64,000 nucleotides of DNA from JAGQSZ01 sp049647585. Its GTDB lineage: Bacteria > Actinomycetota > Acidimicrobiia > Acidimicrobiales > Microtrichaceae. The stretch is from NCBI GenBank assembly GCA_049647585.1, contig JBARXY010000025.1, positions 41,256 to 105,255 on the forward strand, read 5' to 3'. How positions within the stretch are numbered: position 1 is the stretch's first letter; each line of letters starts with the position of its first letter. The translations under genes and the position numbers were made by a program. Positions 18,273 to 26,796 of this stretch are shown piece by piece. The notes beneath the pieces are model-generated. The model was not told the origin of the DNA. It did no database searches and saw only the letters and a program-made list of their open reading frames with translations.

Positions 18273-19426
18273 GCGACATAGACGCCGACAGAAGGTCCTT
18301 GGCGAAGGCCCGCGCGTATGACCACATCGACCGTCTGAGCGAGAAGCTACTCGACGTCTCGCACCGTATTTTTGATCGCCCGGAACTGTGTTTCGAGGAG
18401 CATTATGCCCACGATCTGCTCTGCGATTCCCTTGAGAGCGAAGGTCTGGCCACCACCCGCCACGCATACGGTCTCGACACCGCGTTCGAGGCCGTCGCTG
18501 GCAACAGCGGACAAACCATCGCGGTCATCTGCGAGTACGACGCCCTGCCCGAGATCGGCCATGCCTGTGGCCACAACCTCATCGCGGCTGCGGGACTCGG
18601 CGCCGCCCTGGCCACGGCTCCGCTCGCGGAACAGCTCGGTGGCCGCCTGAAGGTGCTGGGGACACCCGCAGAGGAAGCGGGTGGCGGCAAAGAGTTCATG
18701 ATTCGCGCAGGCGCCTTCGACGATGTCAGCGCAGCCATGATGGTCCACCCTGCCGACCACAACCTGCCGTCGCTGACGACCTTGGCGTTCCACGGCTTGG
18801 AGGTCGACTACCACGGGGTGGCGTCCCATGCTGCGGCCGCACCGCACATGGGCCGCAATGCTCTCGACGCTGCGGTACTCGGCTATGTGAACGTCGCCGC
18901 GCTGCGCCAGCACATCCGCCCGGACGAACGCGTTCATGGCATCTTCACCCGGGCCGGGGACAAGGCGAACGTCGTGCCCAAGCACACCAGTGCCCAGTGG
19001 TATGTCAGGTCGACGAATGTCGCCGACCTTGAGAAGCTGAAGGACCGCGTGGTGGCGTGTCTGCGCGCTGGTGCGGAAGCCGCAGGCTGCACGATGGACC
19101 TGCGTTGGATAGAGCCGCCGTACTCCGAGATGATCGACAACGCCGAACTGCTGAGACGTTACGAGCGCAACGCGGCAGCGCTCGGGCGGAAATTCGACCT
19201 TGCCGAAGAGGTCGGCGAGGTGGTCGGCAGCACTGACATGGGCAACGTCAGCCAGGTAGTGCCGTCAATCCACCCGCTAATCGCGGTGGCCCCTGCAGGG
19301 GTCTCGATCCACACCGCCGATTTCGCCGTTCACGCCGGGGGAGAAGCGGGTGACAGAGCTGTGATCGACGGAGCGAAGGCCCTCGCTGCAACCGTCATCG
19401 ACTGCTGGCTCGACCCGCTGGTCTGA
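18269..19426 (+). CDS. M20 family amidohydrolase/peptidase
   Basis: The 385-residue protein matches the AbgB/M20D-type amidohydrolases. It has the HRIFDRPELCFEE box, the metal-binding ICEYDALPEIGHACGHN segment, the catalytic Glu-Glu in GTPAEEAGGGKEFM and the dimerisation/metal His in MMVHPAD. Members deacylate N-acyl amino acids or amides. The GTG start overlaps the upstream oxidoreductase stop. The stop codon itself lies within the first unit of a short tandem repeat. Confidence 0.88.
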   Translation: MSDIDADRRSLAKARAYDHIDRLSEKLLDVSHRIFDRPELCFEEHYAHDLLCDSLESEGLATTRHAYGLDTAFEAVAGNSGQTIAVICEYDALPEIGHACGHNLIAAAGLGAALATAPLAEQLGGRLKVLGTPAEEAGGGKEFMIRAGAFDDVSAAMMVHPADHNLPSLTTLAFHGLEVDYHGVASHAAAAPHMGRNALDAAVLGYVNVAALRQHIRPDERVHGIFTRAGDKANVVPKHTSAQWYVRSTNVADLEKLKDRVVACLRAGAEAAGCTMDLRWIEPPYSEMIDNAELLRRYERNAAALGRKFDLAEEVGEVVGSTDMGNVSQVVPSIHPLIAVAPAGVSIHTADFAVHAGGEAGDRAVIDGAKALAATVIDCWLDPLV

Positions 19427-19489
19427 CAACTCCTGACAACTCCTGACAATCGGCCTGACAATCGGCCTGACGATCGGCCTGACGATCGG
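19421..19489 (+). repeat. Tandem 10-bp and 12-bp repeats after the M20 gene
   Basis: Units of tcctgacaac run from the M20 stop codon, then four 12-bp units of cctgac(a/g)atcgg occupy 19442-19489. The repeat is in the 206-base gap before thyX, which holds no other feature I can support. Confidence 0.9.
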
Positions 19490-19632
19490 CAGAACTCGAC
19501 AGCCATGCTGACAACCGGCTTGGCGGCGATTTATCCGCAGTGCAGGTCCGTGCAGTCGCTGTGCCACATTCAGCTGAGCCACATTCAATGGCCATCACCG
19601 CCGACATGGCAGCCCGGATCTAGTCTCAAGGC

Positions 19633-21258
19633 GTGAGTCCAGCCGCGCCCACATATTTCGCCGAACAGTTCAGCGACGAGGAACGAGTCGTCCTACGTCG
19701 GTATTTCTCGAACCTCGACGGTCCGGTATTCGCCCTCGTCAACCTTCCGGAGGTCGTCAAGGGCGCACTCTTCGCCAGGTACTCCCGCTCGGCGAAGTCG
19801 CTAAGGCGATTGTTCCTGGACGAATTCGTAGGTGAACTCGACACATCAGGCGATGAGTCGGTCGATGCAACCATCGGCCTTGCCCGTGCAGAGGCACTCT
19901 ATGACAGGGTGTTCTTCGAATACGGCGACGACAGCGTCGCTCAGTTGGGTGGAGTTCACCTGGCGTGTGAGCAGTCGTCGAACCTGTTGACCAAGATTCT
20001 CGAGTGGGGTCGGCTGATGTCGTACCTCGAGCAGTCGACCCGCTACATCCCCTACGACGAAAGGGCCGGCGGCCGGTATCGGTACTACCGGGACCCCGAG
20101 ATTCTGTCGTCAAACATGGGTGCCCGTTACGTGGGGGACATGGACCGCCTCTTCGACACCTACGGCGAGTTGGCCCGCACCATCCAGGACCATTTCAAGG
20201 AACGGTTCCCCAAGACCGAGCAGGATTCCGACTTCGTCTACCGCCAGGCGATCCGGGCCAAGGCCTTCGACGCCACACGCGGAATTCTCCCTGCCGCGTC
20301 GCTGTCGAATGTCGGTATCTACGGATCGGGACAGGGTTTCGAGTCGCTGTTGATCCACATGATGGCGAACCCGCTGCCCGAGGCCCAGCAGTACGCGCAG
20401 CTGATCCTGACCGAACTCAGAAAGGTCATACCCAGCTTCCTGCGACGGGTCGACCTTCCCGACCGGGGGCTGGCGTCGGTCGAGTACATGGCCGAGCGGC
20501 GCTCTTCCATGGAAACCGTCGCCTACGAAATGCTCGCAGGTGACGAGGAATCCGTCCCTGCCGCCCCCACCGTGTCGCTTCTCGACTGGGATCCCGAGGG
20601 CGAGGTGAAGGTGATAGCAGCGATGCTCTATCCCTACACGAGCATCCCCGAGTCGAGAATTCTCGACAGGGTGAGGGCCATGTCGGTGGACGACCGGCTC
20701 TCGGTTGCGCGTGCCTATTTCGGAGAGCGCGGCAACCGACGTCACAAGCCCGGCCGCGCACTTGAGCGCACGGACTACCGCTTCGATGTCGTCTCGGACT
20801 ACGGCGCGTTCCGAGATTTGCAGCGGCACCGTCTGATGACCATCGAGTGGCAGGAACTCTCACCCGGTCACGGCTACACCCGACCGGTATCCATCGACGA
20901 CGCTGGTCTGACGGACCAGTTCGACCACGCGATGGGCATTTCGAGTGACCTGTGGGCTCAGCTCTCCGAGCGGTTCCCTGAACGTGCCTCCTACGCCGTT
21001 TCGTTGGCATATCGAATCCGCTATGCAATGCAGTTCAATGCCCGTGAGGCGCTGCATCTGATCGAACTGCGGACCTCGGTCCAGGGCCACCCCAGCTACC
21101 GGTCTGTGGGCCAGGAGATGCACCGTCTGATCGCCGAGCAGGCCGGACACCGCACGATTGCCGAGATGATGACGTTCGTCGACCATTCCGGCGAGCCCGA
21201 GCTAGAACGCCTCGATGCCGAGCGACGGGCCGAGGCACGTCGCTCCGACGCCTCCTGA
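19633..21258 (+). CDS. thyX: Double-length ThyX-family protein
   Basis: ThyX makes dTMP with FAD and folate. The canonical enzyme is about 230-250 residues with motif RHRxxSxxxxSxR. This protein is 541 residues and looks like two ThyX halves. In the N-half, YGDDSVAQLGGVHLACEQ is followed by WGRLMSYLEQSTRY, which keeps the S and EQSxRY parts but lost RH. In the C-half, RHR (398-400) is kept in LQRHRLMTIEWQELS but the EQSxRY part is lost. A complete site could be built only across the two halves. Long ThyX-like proteins are known in actinobacteria, but activity is unproven here. The start is a GTG. Confidence 0.8.
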   Translation: MSPAAPTYFAEQFSDEERVVLRRYFSNLDGPVFALVNLPEVVKGALFARYSRSAKSLRRLFLDEFVGELDTSGDESVDATIGLARAEALYDRVFFEYGDDSVAQLGGVHLACEQSSNLLTKILEWGRLMSYLEQSTRYIPYDERAGGRYRYYRDPEILSSNMGARYVGDMDRLFDTYGELARTIQDHFKERFPKTEQDSDFVYRQAIRAKAFDATRGILPAASLSNVGIYGSGQGFESLLIHMMANPLPEAQQYAQLILTELRKVIPSFLRRVDLPDRGLASVEYMAERRSSMETVAYEMLAGDEESVPAAPTVSLLDWDPEGEVKVIAAMLYPYTSIPESRILDRVRAMSVDDRLSVARAYFGERGNRRHKPGRALERTDYRFDVVSDYGAFRDLQRHRLMTIEWQELSPGHGYTRPVSIDDAGLTDQFDHAMGISSDLWAQLSERFPERASYAVSLAYRIRYAMQFNAREALHLIELRTSVQGHPSYRSVGQEMHRLIAEQAGHRTIAEMMTFVDHSGEPELERLDAERRAEARRSDAS

Positions 21259-21289
21259 TTCCGCCCCCAACTGAGGCCAAAGGCATCGC

Positions 21290-21320
21290 CCGGCAACCAT
21301 CCGGACAACCCTCTTGCCGG
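21290..21320 (+). terminator. Weak hairpin after thyX
   Basis: A 7-bp stem (ccggcaa with ttgccgg) with a 17-base loop lies 32 bases after the stop. There is no U-tract, so a terminator role is only possible. Confidence 0.3.
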
Positions 21321-21443
21321 ATCGTTAAGTAGCCACGTCTGGCCCTTGTGCCAAGGTTCTCGCCCCGGGTAGCGCGAAAGTCGCCCAGCTGTGTCTATGA
21401 TGCGGCCCGACCTCAGCCAGTCGGCTGGATCCCCAGGCGCGAA

Positions 21444-21968
21444 ATGGACAAGTGGATCGTGGACGAAGACTTCAACGGCGATGAAGCCGAACCTCTTGAA
21501 GAAGATGAACTCGAGGAAGATCTCGACGAGGAAGACATCGACGAAGTAGACGGCGTAATTGACGCCGAGGTCGAGGTGGTCGACAAGGACGCCATCGACG
21601 AGGATGAGGACGAGGAGGTCCCGACAGCTCGTCGGAAGCGGCCTTCTGACGTCGACGATGACGAGGACGAGGACATAGATCCCGATGACGTCGAGGCGGA
21701 TCTCGACGCCATCCTCAAGGACAGGATCGCGGCCACACCCGACGACGAGGATGAAGAGGACGAGGTCGTCGAGACCGGCGTCGAAGGTGACGGGACAGAG
21801 CGGGTAGCCGCGAAGTCCGCCGAGGAGTTCACCTGCACGACCTGTTTCATGATCGTCCATCCCCGCCAATTCGGGCGGAAGGGCAACTTGACCTGCCCCG
21901 AGGGCTACTCGCCGTGTTCGTCAATAGCAATCGTCGAATCCCGACAGAAGAACGCTGCAAAGAAGTAG
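21444..21968 (+). CDS. Acidic protein with C-terminal zinc ribbon (DUF4193-like)
   Basis: The 174-residue protein is extremely acidic through residues 5-115 (long Asp/Glu runs), then ends with a compact EEFTCTTCFMIVHPRQF motif and a further Cys pair (TCPEGYSPC). The Cys arrangement at the end recalls the actinobacterial DUF4193 family, whose members have an acidic leader and a CxxC. Function is unknown. The ATG at 21444 has a weak ribosome site and the frame is open upstream to 21348. Confidence 0.72.
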   Translation: MDKWIVDEDFNGDEAEPLEEDELEEDLDEEDIDEVDGVIDAEVEVVDKDAIDEDEDEEVPTARRKRPSDVDDDEDEDIDPDDVEADLDAILKDRIAATPDDEDEEDEVVETGVEGDGTERVAAKSAEEFTCTTCFMIVHPRQFGRKGNLTCPEGYSPCSSIAIVESRQKNAAKK

Positions 21969-22009
21969 ACGGTTTCCAGTTCGTCCCATCAAGGGCATGA
22001 TTGACGGTC

Positions 22010-22627
22010 ATGAGCTATCAGCCTCTCGACGGAGACGTCACGTCATCAAAGCTCAATTCCGGACGGGCTCGCCCTGACGACTGGCCCACGGCTGACGATC
22101 CCGACGGAATGGCTTTCGAAGATCTGATCTGGGCGCTTCCACGATTCGTCGATCGCACTTCGAAGCAGTTGGAACTGGCCAGGCTGTTGGCGTCACACCT
22201 TCCATGTGTCGGATCACTCGTATCCCGGAGCGGCGAGCAATCACGGCCGGGCGCCCCGGAATCGAATTCCGGTGAACCCCTCGATGTGCTTGACGTACTC
22301 GCAGAGGACCGCCCAAGCGCGCCGCAGGACCATCCGGTCGACAGAGCCACAGTGTCAGACCCGGTCGACAAGACCGCAGTGTCGGAGCCGGTCGAATGGC
22401 CAGTGTCGGAGCCGGTCGAACGGCCAGAGGTGGCTCCCGTCGACCACCCGGTACCTGAAGAGGGCGACCTGGCGGTGGCCGGCTACGACAGCCTGGCGGC
22501 GTCCCAAGTAGTTCCCAGGCTGGCCACGCTGGCCAGATCCGACCTCGCACTGATCCATGCCTACGAGCAGGCCCACCGGAACCGGCAGACGATCATGCAC
22601 CGGGTCCGCCAGCTCTTGGACAACTAG
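22010..22627 (+). CDS. Hypothetical protein with a conserved C-terminal helical motif
   Basis: The 205-residue protein has a conserved-looking N-terminal part, a disordered Pro/Val/Glu-rich middle containing 24-bp repeats (VSEPVE units), and a C-terminus GYDSLAASQVVPRLATLARS followed by DLALIHAYEQAHRNRQTI. This last motif, with Tyr-Asp-x-Leu and a terminal YExxHxxRxTI, recurs in actinobacterial proteins of unknown function. An alternative TTG start lies at 22001. It ends 7 bases before the GNAT gene. Confidence 0.65.
   Translation: MSYQPLDGDVTSSKLNSGRARPDDWPTADDPDGMAFEDLIWALPRFVDRTSKQLELARLLASHLPCVGSLVSRSGEQSRPGAPESNSGEPLDVLDVLAEDRPSAPQDHPVDRATVSDPVDKTAVSEPVEWPVSEPVERPEVAPVDHPVPEEGDLAVAGYDSLAASQVVPRLATLARSDLALIHAYEQAHRNRQTIMHRVRQLLDN
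22378..22425 (+). repeat. 24-bp tandem repeat in the hypothetical gene
   Basis: Two 24-bp units begin at 22378 and 22402 (agtgtcggagccggtcgaa...), with a diverged earlier copy from about 22350. They encode repeated VSEPVE. Confidence 0.85.
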
Positions 22628-22634
22628 GAGCAGC

Positions 22635-23186
22635 GTGGAGCCGACGGAATCCGGACCAGACACCCAGCCTGTCCCCGCAACCGAAGAGGGACAGGCCGAG
22701 GTAGCCGTCCATGCGCTTTCAACACGCCGGGCCACCCTCGCGGACCTTTCCGAGCTGACCCGCCTCGACACGGCCGCCAGAGAGGCACTCGGTGGATCTC
22801 GGGGCGGCGAGCTCTACTTCCTGCGAAACGCCAGGGTGCAGCCCGTCGATGATTCCTACCGCCGTGATCTCGATGATCCCGACCGGCTGGTGCTTCTGGG
22901 GTCGATCGGTGATGTAGCTGTCGGCTACGCAGTGGTTTCTGCGGTCGATCTCGCCGGCGGATACCGACTGGCCGACATCAACGAGATATTCGTAGAGACC
23001 GAAGCGCGTGACATAGGGGTGGGAGAGTCGCTCATCTCGGAGATCATCAGGTGGGCCACCCAGAAGGGCTGCCACGGGCTCGACTCGCGTGCACTGCCGG
23101 GGGACCGCTCTACCAAGAACTTCTTCGAGAGTAACGGGCTGGTGGCTCGGGCGATCCTGGTCCATCGTGACCTGCGTGGATCATGA
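22635..23186 (+). CDS. GNAT family N-acetyltransferase
   Basis: The 183-residue protein has the GNAT core: TRRATLADLSELTRLD, a strand pair with VGYAVVSAVDLAGGYRLADI, the acetyl-CoA loop DIGVGESLISEIIRWATQKG (motif A) and FFESNGLVARAI. The substrate is unknown. The GTG start at 22635 has AGGAG close upstream; the open frame further upstream lies inside the previous gene. It overlaps the following Nudix-like gene by 4 bases. Confidence 0.85.
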   Translation: MEPTESGPDTQPVPATEEGQAEVAVHALSTRRATLADLSELTRLDTAAREALGGSRGGELYFLRNARVQPVDDSYRRDLDDPDRLVLLGSIGDVAVGYAVVSAVDLAGGYRLADINEIFVETEARDIGVGESLISEIIRWATQKGCHGLDSRALPGDRSTKNFFESNGLVARAILVHRDLRGS

Positions 23187-23629
23187 CTCTGGATCTGGAC
23201 CCCTGGTGCGGGATGGCCGAACCCAAGCCACGGATCAGTGTCGCCGCCGTCGTTGAACGCCGCGACGAGATTCTTCTGATACGCCGTTCGGGGGGACCCA
23301 GCGCAGGGGAGTGGTCCGTGCCGGCGACCCTGCTCGATCCGCTCGAAACGATGGCCGAGGCCACGGTCAGGGCCCTGGCGGGCCAGACCGGTTACGACGC
23401 CGGTCTGTGCGGTCCGTTCATGGGATGGACCGAACTTATCGACGACGGCGCTGCGACTCACCAGGTCGTGATGTTTTTCAGAGCCGTGATTCTGGATGAG
23501 GAACCCGCCGCTGTTGGTACAGCCATCGAGGTTCGCTGGACCCCGGCGTGGGATGTTCCAGAGCTACGACTTGTCGATGGGCTGGCCGAGTTCCTCGCCG
23601 ACCAAGGTCTGATCGACACAGTCATCTGA
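23183..23629 (+). CDS. Nudix-fold protein with degenerate Nudix box
   Basis: The 148-residue protein has Nudix-fold strands (RISVAAVVERRDEILLIRRS) and a helix at the Nudix-box position. The canonical pattern ends REUXEEXGU. Here residues read TVRALAGQTGYD, so Arg is kept but the three Glu that bind Mg are replaced by Ala, Gly and Gln. It is probably not a pyrophosphatase, and may act as a sensor or protein-binding module. It overlaps the GNAT gene, so they are co-translated. Confidence 0.75.
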   Translation: MTLDLDPWCGMAEPKPRISVAAVVERRDEILLIRRSGGPSAGEWSVPATLLDPLETMAEATVRALAGQTGYDAGLCGPFMGWTELIDDGAATHQVVMFFRAVILDEEPAAVGTAIEVRWTPAWDVPELRLVDGLAEFLADQGLIDTVI

Positions 23630-23717
23630 AGCGGCGATGTCCTCGGCTGTACGAGGCTGACGCAGATGTCACCTGGCGGGGCGCCGCGATGGGCACCCGC
23701 GCCAGACATCCAGTCGG

Positions 23718-24494
23718 TCAGCGGCCCTTCCACTGGGGGTCGCGCTTCTCGATGAAGGCGTTCAGTCCTTCAGAGAAGTCCTCGGTGGCGAACATCTTCA
23801 TGATACCGTCGCCAGAGAGTTTCCAGCCGATCTCGTCGGGCTGATCGGTGGCTTCGAGGACGATCTTGCGACTCTCACGAACCGCCAGCGGCGCTGCCAG
23901 CGAGATCTCGCCGGCCAACTCCATGGCCGTAGCGAGGGCCTCACCCTCATCACAGATCCGGTTCACCCAACCAAGGTCGTAGGCCCGCTGAGCCGGAAAA
24001 TCGAGACGGCCGGTCAGCACCAGTTCCATCGCCACGTTACGGGGCAACTTGCGGGGCAGTCTGAACAGACCTCCGGCGGCGGCGACCAGGTTGCGCTTTA
24101 CCTCCGGGACCCCGAACACCGCCGTACGGGAAGCGACCACCAGGTCAGCTGCCAGGACAAGTTCGGTACCTCCTGCGAGTGCTGGACCATCGACGGCGGC
24201 GATGATCGGCTTGGTGCGCTCACGCTGGACGAATCCACCGAAGCCACCACGCTCGGTGGACATTCCTCCTGGATCGACACTCATCTGCTTGAGGTCTGCA
24301 CCTGCGCAAAAGATGTAGCCCTTCTCGGTCTTTGCTCCGGTCAGAATTCCGACCCAGATCTCGTCATCGTTCTCGATCTGATCGACTGCGGCCTCGATAC
24401 CCGTGGCGACGTCGGTGTTGACGGCGTTACGTGCATTGGGCCGGTTGATCGTGATGATCCCGATATTTCCCTGCTTCTCAAAGTCCACGCTCAT
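23718..24494 (-). CDS. Enoyl-CoA hydratase/isomerase family protein
   Basis: The 258-residue crotonase-fold protein has the N-terminal strands GNIGIITINRPNARNAVNTD, the oxyanion-hole strand IFCAGADLKQM, and the ALAGGTELVLAADLVVAS box. The position of the first catalytic Glu is occupied by the Gly-Thr-Glu segment, and the second by a helix continuing to VPEVKRNLVAAAGG. It likely acts in fatty acid or CoA-ester metabolism; the specific reaction cannot be assigned. It starts at the ATG at 24494, divergent to a HAD gene. Confidence 0.9.
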   Translation of the reverse strand: MSVDFEKQGNIGIITINRPNARNAVNTDVATGIEAAVDQIENDDEIWVGILTGAKTEKGYIFCAGADLKQMSVDPGGMSTERGGFGGFVQRERTKPIIAAVDGPALAGGTELVLAADLVVASRTAVFGVPEVKRNLVAAAGGLFRLPRKLPRNVAMELVLTGRLDFPAQRAYDLGWVNRICDEGEALATAMELAGEISLAAPLAVRESRKIVLEATDQPDEIGWKLSGDGIMKMFATEDFSEGLNAFIEKRDPQWKGR

Positions 24495-24570
24495 GGCAAA
24501 AACCTAGCCGGTCCCGCGGGACGTCCCGGACCCTCCATCGGGTCCACTCGATGCCACTAGCTTCACCCGC

Positions 24571-25128
24571 ATGTCGTTCAAGCCGGTAGCCGCACTCATA
24601 TTCGATTTCGACGGAACGATGATCGATTCCGATGCCGCTCTGGTCGATCCGTTCCTCACGCTCGGTGTGCCCCTGGAGCAGATCAGCTTCGGTCATGCGA
24701 TCGCAGAGGAGTGTGACCGACTGGGAGTTTCCTTGGACGCGTACGTCGATGCCTACGACACCGAGCTGGCACAACCATTCGAGGGTGTGGGGGAGGTGGT
24801 GGGGCAACTGGGCCGCTGGGCGATCTGTTCCAACAAACATCCCCGCTCGGCGTCCGCTGAACTTGCCCGTCTCGGGTGGGAGCCGGAGGTTGCCCTCTAT
24901 GCAGACCATTTCGACTGGGCACACAAGGGTCTCGGTCCGGTGCTCGAACTGATGGACCTGACGCCCGCGGAAGTGGCGATGGTCGGAGACAGCGCCGGAG
25001 ACCTTCGCTGTGCCCAGGAGATCGGCTGCCAGATGGTCTGGGCGGGATGGAATCCCAGGGTTGCAGCAGCGGCCCCCGAAGGGACCGTGCTGCAACACCC
25101 GAGCGAACTACTCGCTCTCTACGCCTGA
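24571..25128 (+). CDS. HAD family hydrolase
   Basis: The 185-residue protein has the HAD motif I IFDFDGTMIDSD with both Asp, motif II in AICSNKHPRSA, a Lys in AHKGLGP and motif IV VAMVGDSAGDLRCA. It resembles phosphoglycolate-phosphatase-type HADs with a short cap. The last 21 bases overlap, tail to tail, the end of the large minus-strand gene. Substrate unknown. Confidence 0.88.
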   Translation: MSFKPVAALIFDFDGTMIDSDAALVDPFLTLGVPLEQISFGHAIAEECDRLGVSLDAYVDAYDTELAQPFEGVGEVVGQLGRWAICSNKHPRSASAELARLGWEPEVALYADHFDWAHKGLGPVLELMDLTPAEVAMVGDSAGDLRCAQEIGCQMVWAGWNPRVAAAAPEGTVLQHPSELLALYA

Positions 25129-26736
25129 CTTCCCTGCTTCCGGCACTTCGGCGGCTTCCGGAGCTTCGTCCGCCCCCTTCGCCTCGACTTCCGTCGCTTC
25201 GGGTGCTGCGTCAGCTTCCGGCGCTACCTGCGTAGTTTCGGCACCGGCTGGGGCGTCCGTCGTCTCCACGGCTTCCGGAGCTTCGGTCGCTCCAACCACT
25301 GGCGTCTCGCCATCGGGTGTTTCAGCCACATTGTCTGTCGCAGCATCGGCCTTGACGGAAGCGCCCTTGTCAGACTGGTCAGACCTGTCAGCGGCGGCCT
25401 TGTCAGACTTGTCAGCGGCCTTGTCAGACGCCTTTTCGGATCCCTTGGCGGCCTTGTTCTTCGACGACTGCTTTCCGCCTCGACCTGCGCCCTGACCGGC
25501 CCGAGGGCCACGCCCACGCTTGCGAGACGCTGCTGCGATCTCAGCTGGATCCAGTCCGAACAGTTCGACGATCTTCGGGAGTCGGTCGCCAACCCGACGG
25601 ACCGCTTCGAGCAAGGTCTCCGATGGCTCTTCCGGACGGCCGGCTGGAACAACTGAGCTCCGCACCGGCGAGAAGGCCAAGGCATCCAAGGCGGCCGCCC
25701 ACAGGTCCTGATTGACCGTTGGGGTTAGTCCTTCGGAAACCGCGGTGATCAGTCGACTCGAGATATCCACCGGCAGGGGAGCACCGGCCTTGGGTGGCCT
25801 GGAACTGAGGCGGAGCACGCGGACGAACCGACCAGCATCGAGGTTGGCGGTCATGTCGGCGATCCACATCGCCTGCTCTTCCTCGACCCGTCGGGTGAGG
25901 CCCTCCTGGATCTTGTCCTTCAGGGCGAGAGACTCGTCGTCACGTGCCACACCGTCGGCAGCGACGATCACTGAGCGCAGGTCACGCAGATCGAGGGTGT
26001 CCAGATCGGCGACGACCGCATCGGCACGGTCACGCCACTCGGCTGCCCGCAGTGCCGGCAGGAGTTTCTCTGCCAGGTCGACTAATTGATCCGCCGGGAT
26101 CTCTGGCTGGTTGTCCTTCTTCGCCTGGGCATTCTGCTGAGCAATGGCGTCGCGGACGGCCGGGATTCCGCCGCGCAGAACCTGCTCGGCGATCGGACGA
26201 TGCTCAACCGGCAGCGTGTCGAGAACTGCGGAACGGTGTGCACGACCCGGACGAAGGCGCTGCGGCTTCGGACGCTCCGGCACCGGATCCGGCCGTGGCC
26301 CACGTGACCGATCGCCCTGAGGACGGTCGGAACGATCACGGTTGGGGCGATCACCGCGGTCGCGTCCACCGTCGCGACCCTTGCCGCCATCACGTCCGCG
26401 GCCACCACCGTCACGGCGTGGCCCTCGGCCTTCTCCGCGGGGGCGGCTGCCCTTTTCGACCAGCGTGGTCGTAACGAGCGGCTCGTCCTGTCGGGTTCCG
26501 ACGACCTGGAGCGTCTCGGGCTCCTTGCGGACACGCTTATTGGTAAGGACTCCGAGAATCTCAATCCCGTCGATGGTGAAGTCGGCATCGGCCTTGACGA
26601 CGTCACCAACCTTGGCGCCCTCGGGCAGAACCGTGGCAACCAGGTCTCCCTTGGGTTGTTTGGCTCCGGCAGCACGCCAGGTCCAGGTCCCATCGGGACG
26701 TTCGCTGGTCAGTTCGATCTCAATACGACGAGACAT
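25108..26736 (-). CDS. Large protein with RGG/RDG-rich and Lys/Ala-rich regions, unknown function
   Basis: The 542-residue protein has four parts. Residues 1-90 form a beta-rich domain starting MSRRIEIELTSERPDGTWTW. About residues 92-170 are Arg/Gly/Asp-rich, with repeated RDGG and DRSDRP units, as in RNA-binding proteins. About 170-415 are helical, including ALRAAEWRDRADAVVADLDT and ELFGLDPAEIAAASRKRGRG. The rest is a disordered tail of Lys/Ala then Glu/Ala/Pro units. I do not recognise the core. A nucleic-acid link is inferred only from composition. The ATG at 26736 is the sole strong start. Confidence 0.75.
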   Translation of the reverse strand: MSRRIEIELTSERPDGTWTWRAAGAKQPKGDLVATVLPEGAKVGDVVKADADFTIDGIEILGVLTNKRVRKEPETLQVVGTRQDEPLVTTTLVEKGSRPRGEGRGPRRDGGGRGRDGGKGRDGGRDRGDRPNRDRSDRPQGDRSRGPRPDPVPERPKPQRLRPGRAHRSAVLDTLPVEHRPIAEQVLRGGIPAVRDAIAQQNAQAKKDNQPEIPADQLVDLAEKLLPALRAAEWRDRADAVVADLDTLDLRDLRSVIVAADGVARDDESLALKDKIQEGLTRRVEEEQAMWIADMTANLDAGRFVRVLRLSSRPPKAGAPLPVDISSRLITAVSEGLTPTVNQDLWAAALDALAFSPVRSSVVPAGRPEEPSETLLEAVRRVGDRLPKIVELFGLDPAEIAAASRKRGRGPRAGQGAGRGGKQSSKNKAAKGSEKASDKAADKSDKAAADRSDQSDKGASVKADAATDNVAETPDGETPVVGATEAPEAVETTDAPAGAETTQVAPEADAAPEATEVEAKGADEAPEAAEVPEAGKSGVESE

Positions 26737-26796
26737 AGTGGCTTCAACCTATCGAATTACGGGGCGGTGCCGATAACGCGGTCCGCCTGGGGAAGA

